Notes under the pieces: generated by a model | What the model was told of the DNA's origin: nothing | Seen by the model: the letters and a program-made list of their open reading frames with translations, nothing else | The model's database searches: none | Source: Okeanomitos corallinicola TIOX110 | GTDB lineage: Bacteria > Cyanobacteriota > Cyanobacteriia > Cyanobacteriales > Nostocaceae | Assembly: GCF_038050375.1 (NCBI RefSeq) | Contig: NZ_CP150886.1 | Location: forward strand, 992,001-1,056,000 | Reading direction: 5' to 3' | DNA: 64,000 nt | Part shown: in pieces, positions 15,982 through 24,450 of the stretch | How positions within the stretch are numbered: the first letter of the stretch is position 1 | Layout of the letters: each line of letters opens with the position of its first letter | Position numbers and translations under genes: made by a program

Positions 15982-16391
15982 AAGAAATACTGGTTGATAG
16001 CAATATAATCCTTGATATTGTCACAGAAGATCCAAATTGGTTTGATTGGTCATCCAAAAAATTAGCTGAATATGCTGAACAGACAAAACTTAACATCAAC
16101 CCGATTATTTATGCTGAAGTTTCCATTGGGTTTAAAAAGATAGAAGAGTTAGAAGCTATCTTACCCATAAAGTTTTTTCACCGTTTAGACCTACCTTGGG
16201 AAGCAGCATTTTTAGCTGGAAAATGTTTTGCACAATATCGTCAACAAACTGGAACTAAGCGATCGCCTTTACCTGATTTTTACATAGGCTCTCATGCAGC
16301 AATCATGGATATGATACTTTTAACCAGAGATGTCAATCGTTACCGCACTTATTTTCCTACCTTAGAACTCATAATTCCCGAATTTGTATAA
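15978..16391 (+). CDS. PIN-domain toxin (VapC-like)
   Basis: 137 residues. The PIN active-site acidic residues are visible in ILVDSNIILDIVTEDPNWF (Asp), NPIIYAEVSIGF (Glu), SPLPDFYIGSHAAIMD (Asp) and LLTRDVNRYRTYFP. It is the ribonuclease toxin of the AbrB/PIN pair and is expected to cleave tRNA or rRNA. The pair sits between two copies of the 3' end of an Rpn-family gene. Confidence 0.9.
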   Translation: MKEILVDSNIILDIVTEDPNWFDWSSKKLAEYAEQTKLNINPIIYAEVSIGFKKIEELEAILPIKFFHRLDLPWEAAFLAGKCFAQYRQQTGTKRSPLPDFYIGSHAAIMDMILLTRDVNRYRTYFPTLELIIPEFV

Positions 16392-16409
16392 ATATAATGT
16401 TTAAATCTT

Positions 16410-16548
16410 TTTTAAAAACTTATTAAAGAAGTTGAGTATCTATCCAATTTCTAATCTTCCTTAACATCCACTGATTGCTTATTTTCCGCTATCCTTGACC
16501 TAATTAATTCTATATCTAAATTCAACTCAGACGCGATCGCCTCCACAC
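16410..16548. repeat. 139-bp direct repeat, copy 2 (within the intact Rpn-family gene)
   Basis: This is the parental copy. It covers the last 98 bp of the Rpn-family gene (on the minus strand) and 41 bp beyond its stop. See copy 1 at 15477-15615. Confidence 0.9.
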
Positions 16549-17281
16549 TTAAACCCAAACGTAACAACAAAGGAATCATCTCTAACTTACCTTCCGCTTT
16601 ACCTTCCGCTTTACCTTCCGCCTTACCCTCTTCCTTCACATCTTGAAAATACCGTGTTTGCTTCAACTCATCTAGTCCAAACATCGCTTCTAACTCCTGA
16701 CTACTTAAATAAGGAAACTTATAAACCAGTATCTTATCTACCAATTCTAAAACCTTTTCCTGGATCATTGGTTCTGTTAAAGATACCCGTACCTGTTCTT
16801 TCAGTTGAACTACCTTATCCCTGATTTGTTCTTGTTGTGCTACCACCAATTCTAGCACTCCTAAACCAACAGAATCACCTGTTTTTTCCCCTAACTCATC
16901 TAAGTATATCCGTGATATTCTACCTGAATGGAATAATTCTTGATACTGAATTGGTTCTGCTGTATCAATGCTACGATTAGGAAATATCGCCACTGCATAC
17001 CAGTTTTGTTGAGGACGATATAACTTTAAATACAGAAATATTTCCCCAAACAAATCCCAGTAAAAATTATCACGTTGTTGAAATTGAACCTCTAAAAAAT
17101 AAATCAGTTTATTTTCATCCGCAGGTGGGAGAAATAACCCATCAAAACGGAATGATAACTCCTTAACTTCCACTGAATCAAACTTATATCCACTTGCCTG
17201 ATCAGGAGATTCTCCTAATAATTCAAACAAAACAGTAGGTAAAGTTTGAAATATTTGATAAAAAATTGAATCTGTTTTCAT
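16451..17281 (-). CDS. Rpn-family recombination-promoting nuclease / DUF2887-type protein
   Basis: 276 residues of the large cyanobacterial Rpn/PDDEXK-type group often annotated as putative transposase. N-terminal nuclease-fold motifs are FYQIFQTLPTVLFELLG, SFRFDGLFLPP (candidate Asp) and IYFLEVQFQQRDNFYWDLFGE (candidate E-x-Q). A low-complexity GKAE repeat (EEGKAEGKAEGKAEGKLE) lies at about 215-235, ahead of a C-terminal helical tail. The repeat can slip and lengthen. The 3' end is duplicated on the far side of the VapBC-like module. No transposase catalytic core is present, so self-mobility is not supported. Confidence 0.82.
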   Translation of the reverse strand: MKTDSIFYQIFQTLPTVLFELLGESPDQASGYKFDSVEVKELSFRFDGLFLPPADENKLIYFLEVQFQQRDNFYWDLFGEIFLYLKLYRPQQNWYAVAIFPNRSIDTAEPIQYQELFHSGRISRIYLDELGEKTGDSVGLGVLELVVAQQEQIRDKVVQLKEQVRVSLTEPMIQEKVLELVDKILVYKFPYLSSQELEAMFGLDELKQTRYFQDVKEEGKAEGKAEGKAEGKLEMIPLLLRLGLSVEAIASELNLDIELIRSRIAENKQSVDVKED

Positions 17282-17530
17282 TAACAGTAAATAGTTTCCA
17301 AAAAAAAATTAATATTATAAATTTTATCAGCTATCTATCATCTAAATCCTGTAATTCCTCAAATCCCCAACATCCTCACTCAAACAATTTAATTAATTAT
17401 AAAAATGAATCTGACGATAAAAACAGAATCCTCAATCCAGCATTCTATCTATCGTCAGATATATCAACAGAACTTACAAAACAAATAAACTAAAAACCAA
17501 AAATCATCATCTTTCTGAATTCTTAATTCT

Positions 17531-19300
17531 TTAAGGTGTTCCCACCGCACCAGAATAAACCAAACCCCGCTGCATATCTAAAGTCAAAATTGCCCCATCC
17601 TTAATTACCTTAGTCGCTTCCTTCACACCCACAATCACAGGTACACCAAGACGTAAACCAATGACCGCAGCGTGACTGGTAAGACTCTCATCCTCAGTAA
17701 TAATACCGCCAGCTTTGCGAATTGCTTCTACAAAATCAACCCCGGTACTAGATGCAACTAAAATATCTCCAGGATTAAAATTACTCGCATCCATACCAGT
17801 TTGAGCTACCCTAGCGCGGCCACTCACAGAACCCTGTCCTAAACCAATACCTTGACCTAACACCGCTGTTACTACCTCAACCTTAATCAAATCAGTTGAA
17901 CCAGAAACACCTTGCAATGTACCAGCAGTCATCACCACCAAATCACCCTCAGTTAACAGATTTTTCTCCTGAGCGACATTAATCGCAGCTTGGAAAGTCT
18001 GACCAGTAGAAGGTAATTCTAAAACCAAAAGTGGCCTAATACCCCAGACCATCTGCAATTGTCGCGCTACATTAACATGAGGTGTAATCGCTAAAATTGG
18101 CGTTGTCGGGCGAAATTTAGACACATTCCGAGCAGTAGATCCTGTTTGTGTCAAAGTCATAATTGCTGCTGCATTTAAATTTTCCGCAATTTGACCAACT
18201 GCTTGACTAATAGCATTAGGAATAGAACTTTTGTTATCTCGCATATTGCGGGAATTTTGCTGGATTTCTTCCTGTTCAATGCGTTCAGCAATTCTGGCCA
18301 TTGTTGCTACAGCTTCTATCGGGTAACTACCTACTGCGGTTTCATTGGAAAGCATCACCGCATCCGTACCATCTAAAATTGCATTAGCTACATCAGATAC
18401 TTCCGCGCGGGTAGGACGTGGGTTGCTGACCATGCTATCTAACATTTGGGTAGCGGTGATAATGGGAATACCTAAACGGTTAGCTGTAGCAATTAATCGT
18501 TTTTGCAGGACTGGTACATCTTCCGCTGGAAGTTCTACCCCTAAGTCACCTCTAGCCACCATCACCCCATCACACAGAGATAAAACAGCTTCCATTTGTT
18601 CTATCGCTTCGTGCTTTTCAATTTTGGCAACCACAGGCACGTTTTTACCAGTGCTGGAAATTAACTCTTTAATTTCTATAATATCTTGGGGGTTACGAAC
18701 AAAAGATAATGCTACCCAGTCTACACCTTGATCTAAGCCAAAAATTAGATCCTCACGATCTTTATCGGTCATGGCTTTGATGGATAAGTAAACTCCCGGA
18801 AAGTTTACTCCTTTATTGTTAGAAAGTTTACCTGGAACTGTAATCCGACAATGTAAATCGCCTTTATCCCGGTTAATCTCCTCCACTACCATTTCTACTC
18901 GTCCATCATCCAGGAGAATTTTCGAGCCGACAGGGACTTCTTCCGCTAAATAATCATAGGTAACACAGCTAATTTCCTGAGTTCCTACAACTTGGCGATT
19001 TGTCAAAGTGAAGCGATCGCCCTTAGCTAAAGTTATAAAACCATTTTCAAACTTTCCTAAACGAATCTTCGGTCCTTGCAAATCTTGTAAAATAGCCACC
19101 GGGCGATTTAGTTCAAAAGCGGTTTGTCTAATTAAGCGGATACTACGTTGATGGTCAGCATGAGTTCCGTGAGAAAAATTTAACCGTAGCGTTGTTGCAC
19201 CTGCTTCAATAATTGCCTTCAGCATTTCTGGACTGCTGGTAGCAGGGCCAATAGTAGCAACAATTTTAGTTCGGCGCAGAGAATCTCTTAATTGCGTCAT
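17531..19300 (-). CDS. pyk: Pyruvate kinase
   Basis: 589 residues. The TIM-barrel catalytic part begins RRTKIVATIGPATSSPEML. It contains LRLNFSHGTHADH, the K/E-rich AKIEKHEAIEQM and the GDLGVELPAE active-site strand, then TATQMLDSMVSNPRPTRAEV. The allosteric C-domain is followed by an extra PEP-utiliser-like domain (about 490-589, DESLTSHAAVIGLRLGVP), the mobile-domain fold found in Bacillus and cyanobacterial pyruvate kinases, where it is regulatory rather than catalytic. It makes pyruvate and ATP from PEP in glycolysis. It is transcribed divergently from crtR. Confidence 0.97.
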   Translation of the reverse strand: MTQLRDSLRRTKIVATIGPATSSPEMLKAIIEAGATTLRLNFSHGTHADHQRSIRLIRQTAFELNRPVAILQDLQGPKIRLGKFENGFITLAKGDRFTLTNRQVVGTQEISCVTYDYLAEEVPVGSKILLDDGRVEMVVEEINRDKGDLHCRITVPGKLSNNKGVNFPGVYLSIKAMTDKDREDLIFGLDQGVDWVALSFVRNPQDIIEIKELISSTGKNVPVVAKIEKHEAIEQMEAVLSLCDGVMVARGDLGVELPAEDVPVLQKRLIATANRLGIPIITATQMLDSMVSNPRPTRAEVSDVANAILDGTDAVMLSNETAVGSYPIEAVATMARIAERIEQEEIQQNSRNMRDNKSSIPNAISQAVGQIAENLNAAAIMTLTQTGSTARNVSKFRPTTPILAITPHVNVARQLQMVWGIRPLLVLELPSTGQTFQAAINVAQEKNLLTEGDLVVMTAGTLQGVSGSTDLIKVEVVTAVLGQGIGLGQGSVSGRARVAQTGMDASNFNPGDILVASSTGVDFVEAIRKAGGIITEDESLTSHAAVIGLRLGVPVIVGVKEATKVIKDGAILTLDMQRGLVYSGAVGTP

Positions 19301-19628
19301 GGGCTGATTTCGGAATTTTTTGGATCTATCTGGGAAATAATAGTAAGTTAAGCTGCCTATCCTTTTCAGTCACTGCTATATCAATGTGGCCAGCGGTGAA
19401 AAATGGAGCTACGGTATAGATTTGATATAGTACACTAATCTGAATCTGCAACCTGCTTCTGGCAAAGCTTTTTTAATCAAAGCAATCATCTAGTTTGGCA
19501 TCATAACTCCATTTATCTGCCAATCATCAACATTGCGATTAAATCTTCTCATACAAAACTTTACATAAGTTTACTTTTTACTAAGATTTATCTTATATTT
19601 GTAATGTTTCATCAACAAGGAGTTAAAA
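19301..19628. promoter_or_regulatory. Divergent promoter region of pyk and crtR
   Basis: 328 bp without an open frame worth calling, between two divergent genes, so it must hold both promoters. A good ribosome binding site, AAGGAG at 19617-19622, lies 6 bp before crtR. AT-rich blocks at 19550-19610 could carry the crtR -10 element. No riboswitch was recognised. Confidence 0.45.
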
Positions 19629-20513
19629 ATGCTCACGTCGGAGGCAAAAAAGCCGCTGACAATCCCACCCAAAGAACTTTTAGCACCTCCTGGTGATTTT
19701 AATCCCACCCTACTGCTGTTTTTTGTAGTAGTGACAATGTTGGTATTATCTAACTTTGGTTATTGGGTTTGGCAATGGCCAGATTGGTTATGTTTTACTA
19801 TCAATACCCTGTGCTTACATTGTTCTGGGACGATCATTCATGATGCTTGTCATCAATCTGCCCATCGCAATCCAATCATTAACGCTATGTTAGGTCATGG
19901 TAGCGCCCTAATTCTAGCCTTTGCTTTTCCAGTATTTACACGGGTACATTTGCAGCATCATGGTAATGTTAATGACCCTAAAAACGATCCAGATCATTAT
20001 GTTTCCACTGGTGGACCGCTGTGGTTAATTGCAGTGAGATTTTTGTATCATGAAGTATTTTTCTTTCAGAGAAAATTGTGGCGCAAGTATGAACTGCTAG
20101 AATGGTTTATTAGCCGTGCGATCGTAATTGCTATCTTTTATATTTCTATCCAGTATCATTTTCTGGGTTATATTCTTAATTTTTGGTTTATTCCAGCCTT
20201 TATAGTCGGGATTGCCTTGGGTTTATTTTTTGATTATTTACCCCATCGTCCCTTTGAAGAACGCAATCGCTGGAAAAATGCCCGCGTCTATCCTGGTAAA
20301 ATACTCAACATTCTCATTTTAGGACAGAACTATCACCTCATCCATCATCTGTGGCCTTCTATTCCTTGGTATAATTACCAACCTACCTATGATCTGATGA
20401 AACCATTGTTAGATCAAAAAGGTAGTCCCCAAACTTCCGGTTTATTGCAAAAAAAGGACTTCCTCGAATTTGTCTATGACATTTTCATTGGTATTAGATT
20501 TAACCATCACTAA
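19629..20513 (+). CDS. crtR: Beta-carotene hydroxylase CrtR
   Basis: 294 residues of the membrane fatty-acid-desaturase-like di-iron family. The histidine boxes are HDACHQSAH (71-79), HLQHH (107-111), H206 in YLPHRPF and HLIHH (236-240). Several hydrophobic helices lie between them. CrtR hydroxylates beta-carotene and/or deoxymyxol to zeaxanthin or myxol-type xanthophylls in cyanobacteria. The strong SD and start MLTSEAKKPL match the usual N-terminus of the family. Confidence 0.95.
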   Translation: MLTSEAKKPLTIPPKELLAPPGDFNPTLLLFFVVVTMLVLSNFGYWVWQWPDWLCFTINTLCLHCSGTIIHDACHQSAHRNPIINAMLGHGSALILAFAFPVFTRVHLQHHGNVNDPKNDPDHYVSTGGPLWLIAVRFLYHEVFFFQRKLWRKYELLEWFISRAIVIAIFYISIQYHFLGYILNFWFIPAFIVGIALGLFFDYLPHRPFEERNRWKNARVYPGKILNILILGQNYHLIHHLWPSIPWYNYQPTYDLMKPLLDQKGSPQTSGLLQKKDFLEFVYDIFIGIRFNHH

Positions 20514-20529
20514 ACAAATGTTGTGATGA

Positions 20530-20921
20530 TCAATCTTCCTCGAAACCATAATCACCAGATCCCAAATTATCTGCGTATTGCTGCAACCAAGCGCGGAAAA
20601 TAGGAGCAATAATCGCTCTAACACCATCATCATGCCACATAGTAATTATCTGTCCCAGATTACCACCCTCAGCCGGATCTAAATCTAAACAACAGTGATT
20701 ACCACCACCATCATAGGTGAGTGGTATCCACAAAGGATTCCACCAATCTTTTCTGACTCCTGGTTGCGGTAGGAAAGTTTCACATCTTCAGGTAAATTAA
20801 TTGCAAGCGTAGTTTCCAAGGTTTGAATTTGAGCATCAGCAGCTCCTAGTTGTAATGATTTGATTGCTGAAGGTGCGTTTTCTTGTCACCACGATTCAAT
20901 TCTTGTCCAGATTTTTTGCAT
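20530..20921 (-). pseudogene. Broken SMI1/KNR4-family gene
   Basis: On the minus strand the gene starts at 20921 with MQKIWTRIESW, then has an in-frame TGA. It continues with QLGAADAQIQTLETTLAINL and PEDVKLSYRNQES, which is the SMI1/KNR4 N-terminal pattern. After that the frame changes and jumps directly to KDWWNPLWIPLTYDGGGNHC and the usual SMI1 C-terminus ending at 20530. The middle of the domain is deleted. There is thus one stop plus a deletion/frameshift. SMI1/KNR4 proteins often act as immunity proteins to contact-dependent or polymorphic toxins; no toxin is adjacent. Confidence 0.82.
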
Positions 20922-21179
20922 ATTTTTTGATTCCACAGGAATTACCAAAAAACTACTGAATTTTGTTCACGCAGGGCCAGGAAATAATTAAAAATATTAA
21001 CATTAATAAATATTGCTGTTATACTAGCCTAATTACATCTCAGTATATATTCCCTCAAGTCACTAAAATCACCGGGGATAAAAGATGTATAATTAGCCCG
21101 TCTCCTCTATAAAAAACATCTTGATAACTAGCCGAACTGACTATTTATTTAACCTTAATAAGAGATAAGGGGCTTACCT

Positions 21180-24122
21180 ATGCGTAAACAAAAGAAAAAT
21201 GATAATGTAATCCTTAATCTGGCATTATCGCTGGCATTAGCTACCACACCATTATCAATTAGCCTATTTGCTTCATTACCTGTACTAGCAGAATCACAAT
21301 CTGATCAACCTGGTTTTTCATTACCAGAAATAGTAGAAAGCGGGACAAAAATTAGAATTGATGGTTCTAGCAACTTATTGATGATTAATCAAGGCCTCAA
21401 AGATAGCTTTGAGAAACAGTTTGCTGGGACACAAGTAGAAATTAGTAATAATGGTGCTGATTTAGCAATTAAAGACTTATTAGATGGGAAAATTGATATA
21501 GCAGCTATGGGCCGGGGAATCACCCCAGCAGAAAAAGTCCAAGGATTAGAACAAATTCGCTTACGTAGAGAAAAAATAGCAATTATAGTTAGTGCAGATA
21601 ATCCCTTTCCAGGGAATTTAACCAGTAAACAATTTGCCCAGATTTTTAGAGGAGAAATCACTGACTGGTCAGAAATAGGAGGAAAATCTGGAAAAATAAG
21701 ATTTATTGATCATCCTGAAAATAGTGATACGAGAAATTCCTTGCGTGATTATCCATTTTTTCAATCTCAGGACTTTTCTACAGGTAAAAATGCCATTCTA
21801 GTAGAAGATAATCAAATTGATAAGATTGTTAAAGAATTAGGTCAAGAAGGAATCAGCTATGCTCTAGCTAATCAAGTCTCAAAACTTGCAGATGTTAGAG
21901 TTTTAACAGTTGAGGGTTTGACTCCAGATGATTCTGAATATCCATTTTCCCAACCTTTAGTTTACGTTTATAAAAAAAATCCTAACTCAGCAGTAGCGAG
22001 TTTTTTGGGTTATACTCTTGCACCAATAGGTAAAAAAGCAATAATAGCAGCCAGAGAAGCAGAAGCTGCCATGATTGCCGCTAAAACATTGCAAAATGTT
22101 ACCACTACAAGCGGTACAAATTCCCCATCTGAAAGCAAATCCTCATTGACTGCTGTAGAGTCAGAAACAGCAACAAGTGCAGTTAATTCTAGAAATGACC
22201 AACAGTTTGTAAATCCTGTAGATAATAATCCGTTTGAAGATAAAAATCTCATCTTTTTGATTGCATTATCATCACTACCAATTATTGGTTTGGCCAGCTT
22301 TTTAGCTTTGTGGTTAAAGAAAAAACAGTCATCCACCAGTCAAAATATAGATAGTCAAGAAACATCTTTGACTTATATAAGCTCAACTACAGAAACAACA
22401 CCAGAAACCACGGAAGAACACATTATTATTGATCCGTTGGCAAGTTCTACCAATACTAACGGTAACTCTAATTCTCACAACAATAATTCAACTATCATCA
22501 ACACTGACGATAATCTTATTTACATTTCCAAAGAAAACCATTCTGTAAATACAAATGGTACAACCAAGAACAACAACACAACAGAAAAAATTGGAGAAAA
22601 TATTGATTTTGATGATCCGACAATTGCCCTAGATTGTGGGGAAGTTGTGTGGGATACAGAAGCACCAGTTGCTGTTGTGAATACTGCCTACTCATCAGTT
22701 TCTAATATTCCCAAAATACCAGTCAATTATTTAGAAATAAGAGCAGATTATGATCTAGATAAATCTCTATCAGATTTGCTCAATGAAGAAACAGATATAC
22801 AACCAGAAGATAAAAATAATTTGCCAGAAATGCTGAACGGTTATGATTTATCCAGTCAGGAATCTCAGACTTCTCTAGCAGATTTACTTAATGAAGATGT
22901 TGATTTGTCAAGTCAAGAAGCCACTAATGCTTTGTTAGAAATACTAAACGAAAATCCTGATTTATCCAGTCAGGAATCTCAGACTTCTCTGGCAGATTTA
23001 CTTGATGAAAATACTAATGAATTAGATCAAAAATCTACTAATTCATTACTAGAAAAAGTTGGAATCTTAGTTGCGAGAAATGATATAGATCCCAACACTT
23101 CATTGTCAGAATTACTGGATATAATTAGTAATAGTAATTCAGGTGATATTAACGCAGAATCTAATAATGAAATTTTAAAGTCACTTGATTTATCTACAGA
23201 TCAATCTAATTCCAGATCAATTGATTCCCTTGCTGATTTACTGGGTATATCATCATCAGCAGAGGAAGAAACAGAATTAGGTACAAAATCGGTGACAGAT
23301 GAAGCTCAACAATTAATATCTGAATTATCAGATGAATTAAGTGAAGTATTTAATGATTTGATAGATGAAGTAGATGAACAAGAACTAAATGCAGATTTGG
23401 CTAGGGAGCTATCGTTAAATTTACCCGTTAATTCAAATCATTTTCCAGACTTCGTAGTTGATGAAGAGATAGTTTCAGATATTAATACAGAAAATGTTTC
23501 TCTAAATTTAGATTTAAATAATCAAATCCAGACGACAGAACTCACCGTTGCAGATATTAATGGTAACAGTAGCATTGTCTTTACACCACGTACTCCAAAA
23601 TGGGCTTATATTTCTTGGTATATTTCGGAAAATCAGAAAGCAATAGCCAAAAACCAAGGTGGTTATGTTTTATTAGTGCGTTTGTATGATGCTACTGACA
23701 TTGATCTGAGTTACCAAAATCCTCAATTAGTGCAGCAGTATGAATGTGAAGAAGTGATTTGTGATTGTTATGTAGCTATTCCCACCAGCAACCGTGACTA
23801 TCTGGCGGAAATAGGCTATCTCACTCAGAATAATACTTGGTTGTGTATGGCACGTTCTAGTAAAGTTCGTATTTTTAGTCGTCCTAGTGGAGACTTTTGG
23901 TTTGTTGCAGATACGGAGTTAGTGATTCATGGTTCAACAGAACCTGGTGCAACTGTGACTATTGGTGGTCATCAAATTAAACTCCAACCTGATGGTACTT
24001 TTCATTTGCGTGTTCCTTTCTCAGAAAATTTACTCAAGTACATGATGACTGCTTGTTCTGCTGATGGAGAAAGTAGTGTGACTATCTTGAAAAAGTTTTT
24101 TCTAGAAAATGCAGATAATTAA
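21180..24122 (+). CDS. PstS-like periplasmic binding domain / DUF4912 fusion membrane protein
   Basis: 980 residues. A signal/anchor segment lies at about 10-37. A PstS/phosphate-binding-protein-like domain covers about 45-290 (IRIDGSSNLL, DIAAMGRGITP, FPGNLTSKQFAQIFRGEITD). A single transmembrane helix follows at about 352-375 (LIFLIALSSLPIIGLASFLA). A long acidic, Ser/Asn-rich linker contains about four 19-residue repeats (DLSSQESQTSLADLLNE type, about 556-630). The C-terminus is DUF4912 (about 800-905, PKWAYISWYIS...ARSSKVRIFSRPSGDFW), ending in a small beta domain with HGSTEPGATVTIGG. The binding domain would face the periplasm and the DUF4912 domain the opposite side; this topology is inference. 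No pst transport genes are nearby, so a sensory or structural role is possible. Confidence 0.8.
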   Translation: MRKQKKNDNVILNLALSLALATTPLSISLFASLPVLAESQSDQPGFSLPEIVESGTKIRIDGSSNLLMINQGLKDSFEKQFAGTQVEISNNGADLAIKDLLDGKIDIAAMGRGITPAEKVQGLEQIRLRREKIAIIVSADNPFPGNLTSKQFAQIFRGEITDWSEIGGKSGKIRFIDHPENSDTRNSLRDYPFFQSQDFSTGKNAILVEDNQIDKIVKELGQEGISYALANQVSKLADVRVLTVEGLTPDDSEYPFSQPLVYVYKKNPNSAVASFLGYTLAPIGKKAIIAAREAEAAMIAAKTLQNVTTTSGTNSPSESKSSLTAVESETATSAVNSRNDQQFVNPVDNNPFEDKNLIFLIALSSLPIIGLASFLALWLKKKQSSTSQNIDSQETSLTYISSTTETTPETTEEHIIIDPLASSTNTNGNSNSHNNNSTIINTDDNLIYISKENHSVNTNGTTKNNNTTEKIGENIDFDDPTIALDCGEVVWDTEAPVAVVNTAYSSVSNIPKIPVNYLEIRADYDLDKSLSDLLNEETDIQPEDKNNLPEMLNGYDLSSQESQTSLADLLNEDVDLSSQEATNALLEILNENPDLSSQESQTSLADLLDENTNELDQKSTNSLLEKVGILVARNDIDPNTSLSELLDIISNSNSGDINAESNNEILKSLDLSTDQSNSRSIDSLADLLGISSSAEEETELGTKSVTDEAQQLISELSDELSEVFNDLIDEVDEQELNADLARELSLNLPVNSNHFPDFVVDEEIVSDINTENVSLNLDLNNQIQTTELTVADINGNSSIVFTPRTPKWAYISWYISENQKAIAKNQGGYVLLVRLYDATDIDLSYQNPQLVQQYECEEVICDCYVAIPTSNRDYLAEIGYLTQNNTWLCMARSSKVRIFSRPSGDFWFVADTELVIHGSTEPGATVTIGGHQIKLQPDGTFHLRVPFSENLLKYMMTACSADGESSVTILKKFFLENADN
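22845..23068 (+). repeat. 19-codon internal repeats in the binding-domain/DUF4912 gene
   Basis: The block at 22845-22895 recurs almost exactly at 22959-23009 (offset 114 bp, or 38 codons), with a diverged 19-codon unit between and after. The units encode DLSSQ(E)...SLADLLNE. The near identity at DNA level points to recent duplication or conversion. Confidence 0.85.
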
Positions 24123-24124
24123 AA

Positions 24125-24165
24125 GAATTTAGAATGCAGAATTTAGAATGCAGAATTTAGAATTA
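24125..24165. repeat. 14-bp tandem repeat after the stop codon
   Basis: The unit GAATTTAGAATGCA is present about 2.8 times. It is a heptamer-derived short tandem repeat of the kind seen at other gene ends in this window. Confidence 0.75.
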
Positions 24166-24172
24166 AGTTTTG

Positions 24173-24246
24173 CAACGGGGATTTTAGACCGACACAAAAC
24201 GCGCTGCTTGTAGAAGCAGAGGACTTTAACCCCTAAAGTTGGTTAA
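24173..24246. other. Conserved-looking hairpin segment of unknown nature
   Basis: The segment begins with AACGGGGATTTTAG and contains a hairpin CTGCTT/AAGCAG (24204-24209 with 24214-24219). It ends with ACTTTAACCCCTAAAGT, itself nearly palindromic. It does not belong to any gene and could be a structured RNA relic, the end of a lost IS200/IS605-type element, or an interspersed repeat. The sequence alone does not decide. Confidence 0.35.
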
Positions 24247-24325
24247 CATCATTTAGAATTCAGGATTAAGGGTTTAGCAGTTCTAAACCCAGACAGACTT
24301 TATGTCAGTTTTTACAGAGGATTTG

Positions 24326-24434
24326 TATACAGCGGTTTCCGCTCTTATGAGATACATCTTAGCCCCCTCATCGCTTGCGGGGAGGGGGTTGGGGGTGGGG
24401 TTCTTGTACCTCATAACATCGGGAAGTGTTGTAT
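24326..24434. mobile_element. MITE-like element with central G-quadruplex motif
   Basis: The left end (TATACAGCGG...CTTATGAGATAC) and the inverted right end (GATACAACACT...GTTATGAGGTAC on the other strand) form imperfect terminal inverted repeats of about 28 bp. The centre holds CCCCCTC/GAGGGGG arms. The run at 24379-24400 has four G-tracts (4, 5, 5, 4) with loops of 1-2 nt, a canonical G-quadruplex motif on the plus strand. It lies between the convergent ends of the binding-domain gene and nadC. Confidence 0.65.
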
Positions 24435-24450
24435 CAAGAATCTGAATTTT

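Noticed and set aside
15015-16391. A CRISPR-associated or larger defence island around the PIN genes
   Set aside because: No repeats-spacers, cas genes, restriction or retron components are present; only two toxin-antitoxin-type modules and an Rpn gene.
16451-17281. Reading the Rpn-family gene as an active transposase with the 139-bp repeats as its ends
   Set aside because: The repeats are direct, contain the gene's own 3' coding part, and the protein has a nuclease-like rather than a DDE/HUH transposase pattern.
17266-17493. 75-codon plus-strand frame between the Rpn-family gene and pyk
   Set aside because: Begins inside the Rpn-family gene start, is Asn/Ser-rich low complexity, and has no ribosome binding site.
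24361-24410. G-rich run as a riboswitch or terminator for nadC
   Set aside because: The G-rich strand is plus while nadC is read from minus; there is no T-run after a stable hairpin in the right orientation.
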